From the NCBI GenBank assembly GCA_019425005.1, contig JAHYYK010000002.1, positions 21,670 to 85,669 on the forward strand: a stretch of 64,000 nucleotides of DNA, given 5' to 3'. This document shows, piece by piece, positions 1-8,238 of the stretch; within the stretch, counting starts at the first letter, position 1; each line of letters begins with the position of its first letter. The position numbers and the translations under genes are program-made. The notes under the pieces were generated by a model. That model did no database searches. It was not told where the DNA came from and was given only the letters and a program-made list of their open reading frames with translations. This DNA is from Collinsella sp. (GTDB lineage Bacteria; Actinomycetota; Coriobacteriia; Coriobacteriales; Coriobacteriaceae).

Positions 1-162
1 ATGAACTCCTTTGTATGTAATCAAACAGTTACTTAGGATTTGGGACAAATAAACCTGATAATTCTGTTCCAAGGATTAGTGTACCAGGCGTGTTGTAGGC
101 TTTCTTTCAGTAGCTTCAGCTCATGTGCATAGCCCCGGTTTCTAGATGATTTAAAGAATCTG

Positions 163-1164
163 CTAATTCGTCTTCAAACACTCCGGTAAGACTTTCGATA
201 CGGCATTCATTGCCTGCGGCTTTAGGTACTGCTCGTTGAGTCGTGCCTTTTTGTAAGCGTAGCGAGTGTCTGCTGAGTATTTGACCAGCACATCGGTGAA
301 GAACCGCTCCCAGCTTAAATAATCGCGACTTTCGATATAGCTTGAGGGGTCCTCGAGGATCTTGGGAATGTCGCTGCTGGGTATGAGCTCGGAGCGCAGG
401 AGTGTCCACTCGAACGATTCCGGGAGGAATAGGCGAACGTTCTTGTAAACGCGCTGGCCGAGCACCTTTTCAATGTAGGGACCAAACGCTGCGCCGTCTC
501 CTATGGCAAGAACGTTTTGCTCGGGGCATTCGTGAATCGTACGTTTTAGATTCGCAACGCCGGTGGCGGTATAGCAGGGAATCCCGAGTCGGTTGCAAAG
601 AGCGTCGTAGAATTGATAGCCAGATTTGCTATCCTCGACAACTACGGCGTCGGGTACCTCGAATCCAACATTTAGATCCTGATACAGCATACTTGCTGTG
701 TGGTCATATAGCGGTTTGGTCACCGAGTAGAAGCGCCTGTCGCTCTTGCGGCCATTGATTGTTTTACTTGTCGTGTTGACTAACTTCAGGATCTCATCAA
801 CGCTGTAGGGGAGCTCGTTGGCATCGCGACGAGATATCAGAACAAAATAGTTGGACGAGCCGTTTACGGCTTTGGCGAAGTCCTTTGAGTAGATAAACTC
901 GTTGCCCTCATCTAGAAAGACGATTGAATCTTCGATGATCGACAGCTCGCGCTCCCAGCGTCTGCCGGAAAGCGTTTCGCAAGGTACGTCGCAGCTGAGT
1001 GCAACGCCGCTTTCCGGTCCTCGGTCGTTGTAGTCGCGAATCATCGAGATGAGCGTCGTTTTGCCCGTGCCGCTGTTGCCGCGTATAAAGGAAATATTGC
1101 GCTTAAACGTGAGTGTGTATTTGACCTTTGCACGCTCTACGACAACGGTATGCGTTCCCTTCAT
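163..1164 (-). CDS. P-loop ATPase with TOPRIM-like C-terminal half, partner of DUF4869 protein
   Basis: A 333-residue protein of unknown function. A Walker A motif GNSGTGKTT lies near residues 29-37 and a Walker B-like strand ending in FLDEGNEF near residue 85, so the N-terminal half is a nucleotide-binding domain. The second half holds VVVEDSKSGYQFY followed about 50 residues later by LAIGDGAAFG; an acidic strand followed by a second acidic turn is reminiscent of a TOPRIM fold, but this is inference and the classic DxD is not clear. I recall similar proteins in gut Firmicutes sometimes labelled translation initiation factor 2, a label nothing here supports. The start overlaps the stop of the DUF4869 gene (TAATG), implying translational coupling. 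Base composition is clearly lower in GC than the aro genes beside it, suggesting transfer. Coding status is secure; function is unknown. Confidence 0.8.
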   Translation of the reverse strand: MKGTHTVVVERAKVKYTLTFKRNISFIRGNSGTGKTTLISMIRDYNDRGPESGVALSCDVPCETLSGRRWERELSIIEDSIVFLDEGNEFIYSKDFAKAVNGSSNYFVLISRRDANELPYSVDEILKLVNTTSKTINGRKSDRRFYSVTKPLYDHTASMLYQDLNVGFEVPDAVVVEDSKSGYQFYDALCNRLGIPCYTATGVANLKRTIHECPEQNVLAIGDGAAFGPYIEKVLGQRVYKNVRLFLPESFEWTLLRSELIPSSDIPKILEDPSSYIESRDYLSWERFFTDVLVKYSADTRYAYKKARLNEQYLKPQAMNAVSKVLPECLKTN

Positions 1165-1613
1165 TACTCATCAACATCCAAAAAGTCATTCGTGGCGCCG
1201 ACAAACTCCTGCATGTTTCTAACGATGCGGCCATCGTTATTGATGCGAATCTCAAAGCTCTTCCAGGGGAATTTCATGATGTGGTATAAGGTCACCAGCA
1301 CATCCTGCTCTTTGCCGATCTTGAGTAGCCAGCGGGCACAGTTGTCTCCGCAGGTGGATGCGTTGAACACCATATTTGGGAGATTGCGCACCAGCAGCAG
1401 CGTCTTAACGCCGCCGGACAGTTCGAGTGGAGTGATTGAGCCCAGCTGCTTGCTTACGATGTTGTGGGGACCGATGAGCTCTGATCCGTCCACGCTTTTA
1501 ATAATCTGTGCGGCCATAGGGTCTTCGAACCATGAGTCCAAGTATGAGTTCCTAAAATAGGTTTCGGTATCGTAGATGGAACCGGGGTAATCCCCCAGGT
1601 GAATGCTCAGCAT
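1164..1613 (-). CDS. DUF4869 domain protein
   Basis: A 149-residue soluble protein that I recognise as DUF4869: it opens MLSIHLGDYP, has a central SGGVKTLLLV segment, then FNASTCGDNCARWLLKI with two close cysteines. No catalytic function is known for the family. There is no signal peptide or membrane segment. GGAG sits about seven bases before the ATG, and a TATAAT hexamer lies about 30 bases upstream. It is the first gene of a two-gene unit; its stop codon shares one base with the ATG of the downstream ATPase gene, so the two products are probably made in a fixed ratio and act together. It could be the regulatory or effector partner of the ATPase, but the sequence does not say which. Confidence 0.75.
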   Translation of the reverse strand: MLSIHLGDYPGSIYDTETYFRNSYLDSWFEDPMAAQIIKSVDGSELIGPHNIVSKQLGSITPLELSGGVKTLLLVRNLPNMVFNASTCGDNCARWLLKIGKEQDVLVTLYHIMKFPWKSFEIRINNDGRIVRNMQEFVGATNDFLDVDE

Positions 1614-1644
1614 GTGGGTCTCCAGACGTAGTGTGACTGCAACG

Positions 1645-1650
1645 ATTATA
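1645..1650 (-). promoter_or_regulatory. -10 element of the DUF4869-ATPase unit
   Basis: A consensus TATAAT reads on the minus strand 31 bases before the DUF4869 start. No convincing -35 hexamer is found 16-18 bases upstream, where the aroQ terminator stem lies. Either the promoter is weak or activated, or the unit also receives read-through from the aro operon. Confidence 0.5.
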
Positions 1651-1659
1651 TGCCAGTAA

Positions 1660-1691
1660 CAAAATGCCGGCAGCAGCGAGGTGCTGCCGGC
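1660..1691 (-). terminator. intrinsic terminator of the aro operon
   Basis: On the minus strand GCCGGCAGC and GCTGCCGGC form a perfect 9-bp stem with an 8-base loop, followed by ATTTTGTT. It stands 50 bases after the aroQ stop and separates the aro operon from the accessory unit. Confidence 0.8.
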
Positions 1692-1741
1692 GCTGGAGTT
1701 TTGTTCGTGTGAATCGGTGCTAATGTATTGATCCGCGAGGC

Positions 1742-2179
1742 TTACTTTTCGAGATGCTCTTTCAGCAGCTCCAACGCGTGGGCGTAGCCCTTCAGGCCCT
1801 CGCCGGTGATGGTGGCAAAGCAGGCTAGGCGTGCATAGCTCACCTGACGGAAGTCCTCGCGGGTCTCGACAGCGCTGATGTGGACCTCCACAGCCGGGAT
1901 GGCGACGGCCTTGAGGGCGTCGAGGATCGCCACGCTCGTATGCGTGTATGCCGCCGGGTTGATGACGATGCCGTCGACCTTGCCGTAGGCCTCCTGGATC
2001 TTGTCGACGATGCTGCCTTCGTGGTTAGACTGGAAGACCTCGACCTTGTCGAAGCCTTGTGCGGCGCCCGCTTCCTGGCAGATCTGCACTAAGCGGTCGT
2101 AGTTGTCGCTGCCATAGATGCCCGGCTCGCGAATGCCGAGCATGTTGAGGTTGGGGCCGTTGATGACGAGTGCTTTCAT
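1742..2179 (-). CDS. aroQ: 3-dehydroquinate dehydratase, type II
   Basis: Catalyses dehydration of 3-dehydroquinate to 3-dehydroshikimate, step three of the shikimate pathway, in the cytosol. The 145-residue length is normal for the type II (dodecameric) enzyme. Signature motifs are intact: GPNLNMLGIREPGIYG with the catalytic tyrosine near residue 22, QSNHEGSIVDKIQEA, the NPAAYTHTSVAI segment, and VEVHISAVETREDFRQVS carrying the catalytic histidine. It is the last gene of the aro operon, separated from aroEK by a 41-bp palindrome, so its expression may be set differently from the genes upstream. A GGAAGC stretch before the ATG is the likely ribosome site. Confidence 0.97.
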   Translation of the reverse strand: MKALVINGPNLNMLGIREPGIYGSDNYDRLVQICQEAGAAQGFDKVEVFQSNHEGSIVDKIQEAYGKVDGIVINPAAYTHTSVAILDALKAVAIPAVEVHISAVETREDFRQVSYARLACFATITGEGLKGYAHALELLKEHLEK

Positions 2180-2200
2180 GGTTGCTTCCTTTGCGATTGG

Positions 2201-2241
2201 AAAACCACCACAAAAGTGCCTGTCCCCTTTGTGGTGGTTTT
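2201..2241. repeat. REP-like palindrome with GGGGACAG loop between aroEK and aroQ
   Basis: Two perfect 14-base arms (positions 2201-2214 and 2228-2241, the right arm reading TTTGTGGTGGTTTT) surround a 13-base loop whose complement reads GGGGACAGGCACT. The stem ends in T runs on both strands, so it could act as a weak bidirectional terminator or stabilise an mRNA end. The loop shares GGGGACAG with the inverted repeats at 63116-63374, which suggests a REP-type extragenic element; that link is inference. Confidence 0.75.
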
Positions 2242-2243
2242 GA

Positions 2244-3494
2244 TTAGAGAGCGGATGGGAGGGTGTCGAGGAGGGCTTGGGCGGTGTTGGCGGCGCAATC
2301 GCGCGAGTCGATGATGTAGTCGGCCCAGGCGTGGTAGCGCGGCATGCGCTGTTCGGCCAGCTTGTCGATGCCGTCGCGTGCGGTGATGGGGCGGCCCTTG
2401 TGTGCGAGCTCGTCGAGCTTGCGGTTGAGCATCACAATCTGGCTGTTCTGGTGCAGCAGCGGGTAGTTCTCGTCGCGCGTGACCACGCCGCCGCCGGTGG
2501 AAAGCACCAGGCCGCTGCGCTTGGAGATGTCGGCCAGCGCCGCCGTCTCCTGTTCGCGGAACGCCGCCTCGCCGCGCTCGACGATAAAGTCGGCGCAGGG
2601 CATGCCCAGGCGCTCCTCGAGGGCGCGGTCCAGATCGATGTGCTCTCGCCCCGTGAGCAGGGCAATCTGCTCGCCCACACGGGTCTTGCCCGAGCCCGGC
2701 ATGCCGATCAGGGCAATGTTTTGCTCGCGGCGGGACAGACGCTCCGTTATGTCCAAGATGCGCTCGCGCGGAGTGACCTGGCCGGTGTAGCGCTCGACGG
2801 CCTGTGCCGCTTGGGCCACGAGCATCAGCAGGCCGCCGATGCAGGGGATGCCGCGGCGCTCGGCCTCGAGCATCAGGCCCGTGCGTGCAGGGTTGTAGAC
2901 AATGTCGATGACGCCCTCGAGCGCATCGAGCCCCTCGAGCGTGCAGGGGGCATCGGGACAGTGGGGGAACATGCCGGCAGGCGTGCAGTTGACGAGCAGT
3001 GCGGCGTCGGACTGCTGCGCGATGTTGTCGTAGTTGACTTCGCTCGTGCGGCCGACCGGCACGACGATGGCGCCCAGGTCGCCGAGCACCATGCCGGCAG
3101 TGGTGCCGGCGCCACCGGTGGCACCGAGCACGAGGGCCTTCTTGCCGGCGACCTCGACGCCCAGCTCCTCGACTAGGCACTGAAGGCCGAAGTAGTCGGT
3201 GTTGTCGCCGCGCAGGCGGCCGTCGGGCAGGCGCGTGATGGTGTTGACGTTTCCCATACGCTCGGCGAGTGGACTCAGCTCGTCCAGGTATTCCATGACG
3301 GCGCGCTTGTAGGGGATGGTCACGTTGGTGCCCTCCCATTCGTCACCCGTCATAAAAGCCTTGAGGTCCTCGGGCTCGCGCTCAAAACGCACGTACTCGA
3401 GCCCCGCGAGCTCCTTGTAGATGGTCGGGGTGTAGCTGTGGCCCAGCACGCGGCCCAGCACGCCGTAGGGGCGGGTTGCGGCGGCATCGGTCAT
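2244..3494 (-). CDS. aroE-aroK: shikimate dehydrogenase-shikimate kinase fusion
   Basis: A 416-residue two-domain enzyme carrying steps four and five of the shikimate pathway. Residues about 1-245 are AroE: the substrate-binding part shows GTNVTIPYK and NTITR, then RGDNTDYFG, and the NADPH site is GATGGAGTT. From about residue 258 a complete shikimate kinase follows: P-loop GMPGSGKT, the HIDLDRALEE acidic segment, FREQE, the STGGGVV loop and the RPITARD lid. Both halves keep their key residues, so it is probably bifunctional and uses ATP and NADPH in one polypeptide. Its ATG directly abuts the pheA stop (TAGATG), indicating coupled translation. The fusion is uncommon; most bacteria have separate genes. 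Confidence 0.96.
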   Translation of the reverse strand: MTDAAATRPYGVLGRVLGHSYTPTIYKELAGLEYVRFEREPEDLKAFMTGDEWEGTNVTIPYKRAVMEYLDELSPLAERMGNVNTITRLPDGRLRGDNTDYFGLQCLVEELGVEVAGKKALVLGATGGAGTTAGMVLGDLGAIVVPVGRTSEVNYDNIAQQSDAALLVNCTPAGMFPHCPDAPCTLEGLDALEGVIDIVYNPARTGLMLEAERRGIPCIGGLLMLVAQAAQAVERYTGQVTPRERILDITERLSRREQNIALIGMPGSGKTRVGEQIALLTGREHIDLDRALEERLGMPCADFIVERGEAAFREQETAALADISKRSGLVLSTGGGVVTRDENYPLLHQNSQIVMLNRKLDELAHKGRPITARDGIDKLAEQRMPRYHAWADYIIDSRDCAANTAQALLDTLPSAL

Positions 3495-4640
3495 CTAGAG
3501 CACCTCCGTGTAGCTGCCAAAGTAGGTGAAGTTTTCGCACACGTCGTCAATCGAGTCGAGCAAGTCGTCGAGGGCTTTGCTGCCAAAGGGACAGTCCAGA
3601 TCGAAGTAGAACATAAACTCAAAGTCGCGCCCGGGGATGGGGCGGCTTTCGAGCTTGATAAGGTTGATGTTGAGCGCGTAGAAGCGCTCGAGCACACGAT
3701 AGAGTGCGCCCGGTTCGTTGGCCGTGGTGATCATGAGCGAGGTACGGTTGGCACCGGGATATACGCGCGGCTCGCGGCTGATGACGACGAAGCGCGTGTA
3801 GTTGTTGTCCGAGTCCTGGATATTGGGCTCCAGCACCTCCAGACCATAGAGTGCCGCGCAGCTGCGCGATGCGATGGCGGCGACGTCGGTGCGCTCGGAG
3901 TTGGCGACCATCTCGGCCGACATGGCCGTGTTTGGGTACTTGGTGGCGTGCAGGTCGTGGGACTCGATAAAGCCGGCACACTGGGCAATAGCTTGGCCGT
4001 GGCTGTAGACCTCGCGCACGTCGGCGAGCTTGGTGCCGGGCTTGACGAGCAGATTGTGGTCGATCTTGAGGCGCAGCGAGCGCACGATATGGAAGTCGAA
4101 CTGCGCGAGCAGGTCGTAGACGGCGTTGACGGAACCTGCGGTGGAGTTTTCGATGGGCAGTACGCCAAACTCGCAGAAGCCGTCGCGCACGGCGCGCATA
4201 ACGCCCTCAAAGGTCTCGAAGAACGCGATATCGGGCACATCGAAGAGCTTACACGCGGCGATCTGGCTGTAGGCGCCCTCGACGCCCTGGCAGGCGACGC
4301 TAGCCGTCTGGGGGAAGGGTGTGTTAAAGGGTGATTCCGTGGCATGGGCCTTTTGCGAGACGGTGATGCCCTTGAGCTCGTTGATGTAGCGCTGCTGCTC
4401 GGCCTTGCTCATGCTCATGAGCAAGCGGAACAGGGTGATGGTCTGCGCCTCGTAGCGCTCAGGTGCGCGGCTGGCGAGGTTGTTGAGCTTGGAGCGCTCG
4501 CGGGCGGGGTCGAAGACAGCCTTGCCCATCTCGATCTTTGACTTAGCGACCTCGGTGGCAATGTCCATGCGCTCGACAAAGCTGTTGAGGAGTGTGGTGT
4601 CGATGCCATCGATGGCCTGGCGGATGTCAGCAAGGTCCAT
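3495..4640 (-). CDS. pheA: chorismate mutase-prephenate dehydratase (P-protein)
   Basis: Converts chorismate to prephenate and then phenylpyruvate for phenylalanine synthesis. Residues 1-90 are an AroQ-type chorismate mutase (MDLADIRQAIDGIDTTLL, then the KSKIEMGKAVFDPARE segment). A prephenate dehydratase domain follows, with GVEGAYSQIAA, the PIENSTAGSVNAVYDLL segment and the SRSCAALYGLEVL region, and an ACT domain occupies the C-terminus (NEPGALYRVLERF, then ESRPIPGRDFEFMFYFD), the expected site of phenylalanine feedback. I place the start at the ATG at 4640 because AAAGGGG lies five bases before it; an in-frame GTG five codons earlier (4655) overlaps that ribosome site. It lies 43 bases after aroC and abuts aroEK. 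Confidence 0.95.
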   Translation of the reverse strand: MDLADIRQAIDGIDTTLLNSFVERMDIATEVAKSKIEMGKAVFDPARERSKLNNLASRAPERYEAQTITLFRLLMSMSKAEQQRYINELKGITVSQKAHATESPFNTPFPQTASVACQGVEGAYSQIAACKLFDVPDIAFFETFEGVMRAVRDGFCEFGVLPIENSTAGSVNAVYDLLAQFDFHIVRSLRLKIDHNLLVKPGTKLADVREVYSHGQAIAQCAGFIESHDLHATKYPNTAMSAEMVANSERTDVAAIASRSCAALYGLEVLEPNIQDSDNNYTRFVVISREPRVYPGANRTSLMITTANEPGALYRVLERFYALNINLIKLESRPIPGRDFEFMFYFDLDCPFGSKALDDLLDSIDDVCENFTYFGSYTEVL

Positions 4641-4683
4641 GGAGACCCCTTTCACGTGTCGGGGGATGTTGAGGGGTGGGTAG

Positions 4684-5781
4684 TTAGCGCTGGGCGGCGT
4701 CTTCGAGGAGGGCGTCCCAGATGGCGAGGGCGGCGGCTGCTTCGGCTACGGGGACAGCTCGGGGGACGATGCAGGGATCGTGGCGGCCGTGGACCGAGAG
4801 CTCGGCATTTTCCATAGCGTCCATGTCCACCGTCTGCTGCTCGCGGCCAATTGAGGGCGTCGGCTTTACGGCCATGCGCCACATGACGGGAGCGCCGGTC
4901 GAAATACCGCCCAGGATGCCGCCGGCGTTATTGGATTCGACCTCGATCTCGCCGGTCTCGGCATCGATTCGATACGGATCGTTGTTCTCGCTGCCGCGCA
5001 TGGCGGCCACGGCAAAGCCCATGCCGAACTCCACGCCCTTTACGGCGGGAATGCCAAACGCGATTTGCGCGATGCGGTTCTCGATGCCGTTGAACATGGG
5101 GTCGCCGATGCCGGCGGGAAGCCCGTAAATGCCGCACTCCACGATGCCGCCGATGCTATCGAGCTCGTCGCGCGCGACCAGAATCTCCTCGCGCATGCGA
5201 GTGCCAGCTGCGGCGTCAATGCACGGCAGGTCGTTCGAAAGGATCGCCTTGCGGTCGGCCTCGCGATAGACCATGTCGTCCATGGGCAGGTCGGAGATGC
5301 CACCGATCTGCGCCACGTGCGCCATCACGTTAATGCCGCGGGCCTCGAGCGCCTGCAGCGCGATGCCGCCCGCGATGCATAAGGGCGCCGTCAGGCGGCC
5401 GGAGAAGTGCCCGCCGCCGGCGACGTCGTGCATGTTGTGGTACTTCACGCGTGCCGGGAAATCCGCATGGCCCGGGCGGGGCTTGCGGCGCAGCTCGGAG
5501 TAGTCCTTGGAGCGCGTGTTGGTGTTCTCGATGATCGCGGCGATAGGCGCGCCCGTGGTGTGTCCATCAACTATGCCGGCGATAATGTGGACGGCGTCGG
5601 CCTCGCGGCGCTTGGTTGCGGTCTCGTCACGGCCGGGGGCGCGACGGTCCAAAAAGGCCTGCAACTGCTCCAGGTCAACGGCGATACCAGCGGGAATGCC
5701 GTCGAGTGAGCAGCCGATAGCAGGGGAGTGCGACTGGCCGAAAATGCTCAGATGTAAAACGTTGCCAAAGGTCGAGGACAT
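4684..5781 (-). CDS. aroC: chorismate synthase
   Basis: Final step of the common pathway: FMN-dependent elimination of phosphate from EPSP to give chorismate. The 365-residue protein has the family hallmarks: an N-terminal GQSHSPAIGCSLDG segment with the conserved histidine, RRAPGR, the RSKDYSELRRKPRPGHAD stretch, and GGGHFSGRLTAP. FMN is bound but there is no net redox change. The ATG begins one base after the aroA stop, so translation is coupled. Length and motifs are typical. Confidence 0.97.
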   Translation of the reverse strand: MSSTFGNVLHLSIFGQSHSPAIGCSLDGIPAGIAVDLEQLQAFLDRRAPGRDETATKRREADAVHIIAGIVDGHTTGAPIAAIIENTNTRSKDYSELRRKPRPGHADFPARVKYHNMHDVAGGGHFSGRLTAPLCIAGGIALQALEARGINVMAHVAQIGGISDLPMDDMVYREADRKAILSNDLPCIDAAAGTRMREEILVARDELDSIGGIVECGIYGLPAGIGDPMFNGIENRIAQIAFGIPAVKGVEFGMGFAVAAMRGSENNDPYRIDAETGEIEVESNNAGGILGGISTGAPVMWRMAVKPTPSIGREQQTVDMDAMENAELSVHGRHDPCIVPRAVPVAEAAAALAIWDALLEDAAQR

Positions 5782-5782
5782 G

Positions 5783-7102
5783 CTATTCCTCCTCGAGCGT
5801 GACCTTGCCGCCCAGCAGGCGGTAGTGGTCGAAGAAATCGGGATAGGACTTGTTGACGGCCTCGGCGCCGTGGATCACGACCTCGCCGGTAGCGCGGCTC
5901 GCAGCGATGGACGCCATCATGGCGATGCGGTGGTCGTTGTGCGAATCGACCTCGCCGCCGGTGAAGGCATCGACACCCTTGATGATGAGGTCGTCGCCGG
6001 CAATGCGCACCTGCGCACCCAGCGCGGTGAGCTCACGGGTGGTCGTGACCAGGCGGTCGGATTCCTTGATGCGCAGACGGGCGCAATCGCGGATAAAGGT
6101 GCGGCCCTGTGCCAGCGAGGCCACGGCCGAGATAACGGGCACCAGGTCGGGAATGTCGTGGGCGCTCATCTCAAAGCCGGCGAGCTTGTCGGACTGCACA
6201 GTGGCGGCGTTGGTGGAGCGCACGATGCGGGCGCCAAAGCGCGAAAGCGCGGCAAGCACGTTGCGGTCGCCCTGTGCGGAGCTCAGCGACACGCCCTCGA
6301 CGGTGATGGGGTCGCATCCGATGGCACCGGCGCACAGCCAAAAGGCAGCGTTGGACCAGTCGCCCTCGACGGCTACGCTGCCGGGTGTGCGGTACGAGCC
6401 ACTGCTCACGCGGAAGTTCGTGACCTCGGGCTGGCCGTCCTTGGCCGGAATACGCTCGACGTTGACCTCGACGCCAAAGGCCTTCATGGCCTGGATCGTC
6501 AGGTTGATGTAGGGGCGGCTCTCGATAAGGCCGCATACCTGCACGCAGGAGGGCTGGGCGAGCAGCGGGGCTGCCAGCAGCAGGCCCGAGATGTACTGCG
6601 AGCTCACGTTGCCCGGCAGCACAAAGGTGCCCGGGCGCATGCGGCCGCTCGTCTTGAGCGGAAAACCGCCCAGACCCTGTAGGTCGCAGCCGGCGGCGAT
6701 GATCTCGTCCGAGAGCGGGGAGAGCGGGCGGGCGCCCAAGCGTCCCTGACCCACAAACGTGGCCTCTGCGCCCAGCGCGCAGGCGACGGGTAACATAAAG
6801 CGGAGCGTGGAGCCGCTTTCGCCGCAGTCGAGCGTGCCGCCGGCAAGGGCCTTGAGCAGGCCAAACTCAACACTCTTCATGGTGGGGTGGACCTGGAAGC
6901 CGTCCTCGACAGTCTCGATGCGGGCGCCGAGCGCCGTGAGGCAACGCACCGTGGCCTCGATGTCGGCGCAGGTAGTGTTGCAGGCAACGTGCGTCTCGCC
7001 GTTGGCAAGCGCGGCGCAGATGATCAGGCGATGCGCCATCGACTTGGACGCGATGGCGGGAACGGTACCCTTGAGCGGGGACGGGGTGATGCGGGCTAGC
7101 AT
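5783..7102 (-). CDS. aroA: 5-enolpyruvylshikimate-3-phosphate synthase
   Basis: Transfers the enolpyruvyl group of PEP to shikimate 3-phosphate. The 439 residues have the twin-domain sequence pattern of the family: KSMAHR near residue 21 (alanine where many enzymes have serine), LDCGESGSTLRF with the phosphate-binding residues near 94-105, and RIKESDRL plus DHRIAMM near the C-terminus. The KSMAHR form reminds me of low-GC Gram-positive EPSP synthases; its glyphosate response cannot be judged from the sequence alone. The start overlaps the end of aroB by seven bases, consistent with tight coupling in the operon. Confidence 0.96.
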   Translation of the reverse strand: MLARITPSPLKGTVPAIASKSMAHRLIICAALANGETHVACNTTCADIEATVRCLTALGARIETVEDGFQVHPTMKSVEFGLLKALAGGTLDCGESGSTLRFMLPVACALGAEATFVGQGRLGARPLSPLSDEIIAAGCDLQGLGGFPLKTSGRMRPGTFVLPGNVSSQYISGLLLAAPLLAQPSCVQVCGLIESRPYINLTIQAMKAFGVEVNVERIPAKDGQPEVTNFRVSSGSYRTPGSVAVEGDWSNAAFWLCAGAIGCDPITVEGVSLSSAQGDRNVLAALSRFGARIVRSTNAATVQSDKLAGFEMSAHDIPDLVPVISAVASLAQGRTFIRDCARLRIKESDRLVTTTRELTALGAQVRIAGDDLIIKGVDAFTGGEVDSHNDHRIAMMASIAASRATGEVVIHGAEAVNKSYPDFFDHYRLLGGKVTLEEE

Positions 7103-8202
7103 GCGGATGCGTCTCCCTTCTGGCCGAGGCCTTCGGCAATGAGTTCGTGGAAAGTGGAAAGCGGCGTGCGGTCGATGCTGCAGCGGCCAATGCCGTGCGG
7201 AATCACCAGGTCGATGGTGTCGCCCGCGCGCTTCTTGTCGTGGAGCGCCTCGGCAAAGACGGCATCGGCGGAAAGCTCGCAGCGGGTCTTGAGGCCATGG
7301 CGGGCGCAGAGCTCCTCAATACGACCGGGCAGTGCGGCATCGCAGACGCCGTGCAGGGCCGCGGCGCGCGTGATGATGCCCATGCCGATCGACACGCAGT
7401 TGCCGTGTCCGAGCTCAAAGTGCTCGCAGGCCTCGACGGCGTGCCCGGCGCTGTGTCCAAAGTTGAGGAGCTTGCGCTGGTTGGTCTCGCGTTCGTCGGC
7501 CACGACCACGGCCCGCTTGATGTCGATATTGCGGGCGATGATGAGCGCTACGCGGGCCACATCGCGGTTGAGCAGCTCCAGCGTGAGCGGGGTCTTCTCC
7601 AGTTCGACGAAAAGCTCCGGATCGGCAATCACGGCGTGCTTGACGACCTCGCCGCAGCCGTCAGCGAACTGCTCGGGCGTGAGGGTGGCCAGGCACCCCA
7701 CGTCGGCGATAACAACACTCGGCTGCCAGAAGGCGCCCGCGAGGTTCTTGCCGGCAGCCAGGTCGATGGCGGTCTTGCCACCCACCGACGAATCCACCAT
7801 GGCGAGCAGGCTCGTGGGAATCTGCACAAACTTGCAGCCGCGCATGTAGGTGGCGGCCACAAAGCCCGCCACGTCGCCCACGACGCCGCCGCCGAGTGCC
7901 ACGATCACGTCGGAGCGCGAAAGCTCGTGCTCGGCCACAAACTCCAAAATGGCAACGTAGGTCTCGGCGCGCTTATGGGCCTCGCCGGCCTCGAAGGTGC
8001 AGATGCTCACCTCATAGCCTGCGGATTCGAGGCTCTGCTTAACGGGCATCTGGTAGAGCGGGCCCACGTTGGTGTCTGTCACGATGACGGCGCGGGTGCC
8101 GCCGGCGGTGGCGCGCACGAGCGGCCCCGCCTGCTCCAGCAAAAACGTGCCCACATGCACCTGGTAGGGGCGTGCGGTGTCGATATCGATAGTAATCGCC
8201 AT
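7096..8202 (-). CDS. aroB: 3-dehydroquinate synthase
   Basis: Cyclises DAHP to 3-dehydroquinate using NAD and a divalent metal. The 368-residue protein has the NAD-binding GGGVVGDVAGFVAATYMRG segment, PTSLLAMVDSSVGGKTAID, the KNLAGAFWQP active-site stretch, the metal ligands in EVVKHAVIAD and NFGHSAGHAVE, and the GHG histidine further on. Everything expected is present. It starts 36 bases after the tyrA stop and overlaps aroA. An AAAGGACC-like site precedes the ATG. Confidence 0.97.
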   Translation of the reverse strand: MAITIDIDTARPYQVHVGTFLLEQAGPLVRATAGGTRAVIVTDTNVGPLYQMPVKQSLESAGYEVSICTFEAGEAHKRAETYVAILEFVAEHELSRSDVIVALGGGVVGDVAGFVAATYMRGCKFVQIPTSLLAMVDSSVGGKTAIDLAAGKNLAGAFWQPSVVIADVGCLATLTPEQFADGCGEVVKHAVIADPELFVELEKTPLTLELLNRDVARVALIIARNIDIKRAVVVADERETNQRKLLNFGHSAGHAVEACEHFELGHGNCVSIGMGIITRAAALHGVCDAALPGRIEELCARHGLKTRCELSADAVFAEALHDKKRAGDTIDLVIPHGIGRCSIDRTPLSTFHELIAEGLGQKGDASAC

Positions 8203-8238
8203 AAGCTTCGGTCCTTTCGACCTGGCGTGATGGGTGGT

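Noticed and set aside
1..162. A gene at the left edge of the window
   Set aside because: The segment is AT-richer with no frame having a start, ribosome site or recognisable sequence; it is probably the 3' flank of the ATPase gene.
163..1164. Translation initiation factor 2 as the name of the ATPase gene
   Set aside because: No IF2 G-domain or tRNA-binding domain is present; the P-loop context differs, so that label is not adopted.
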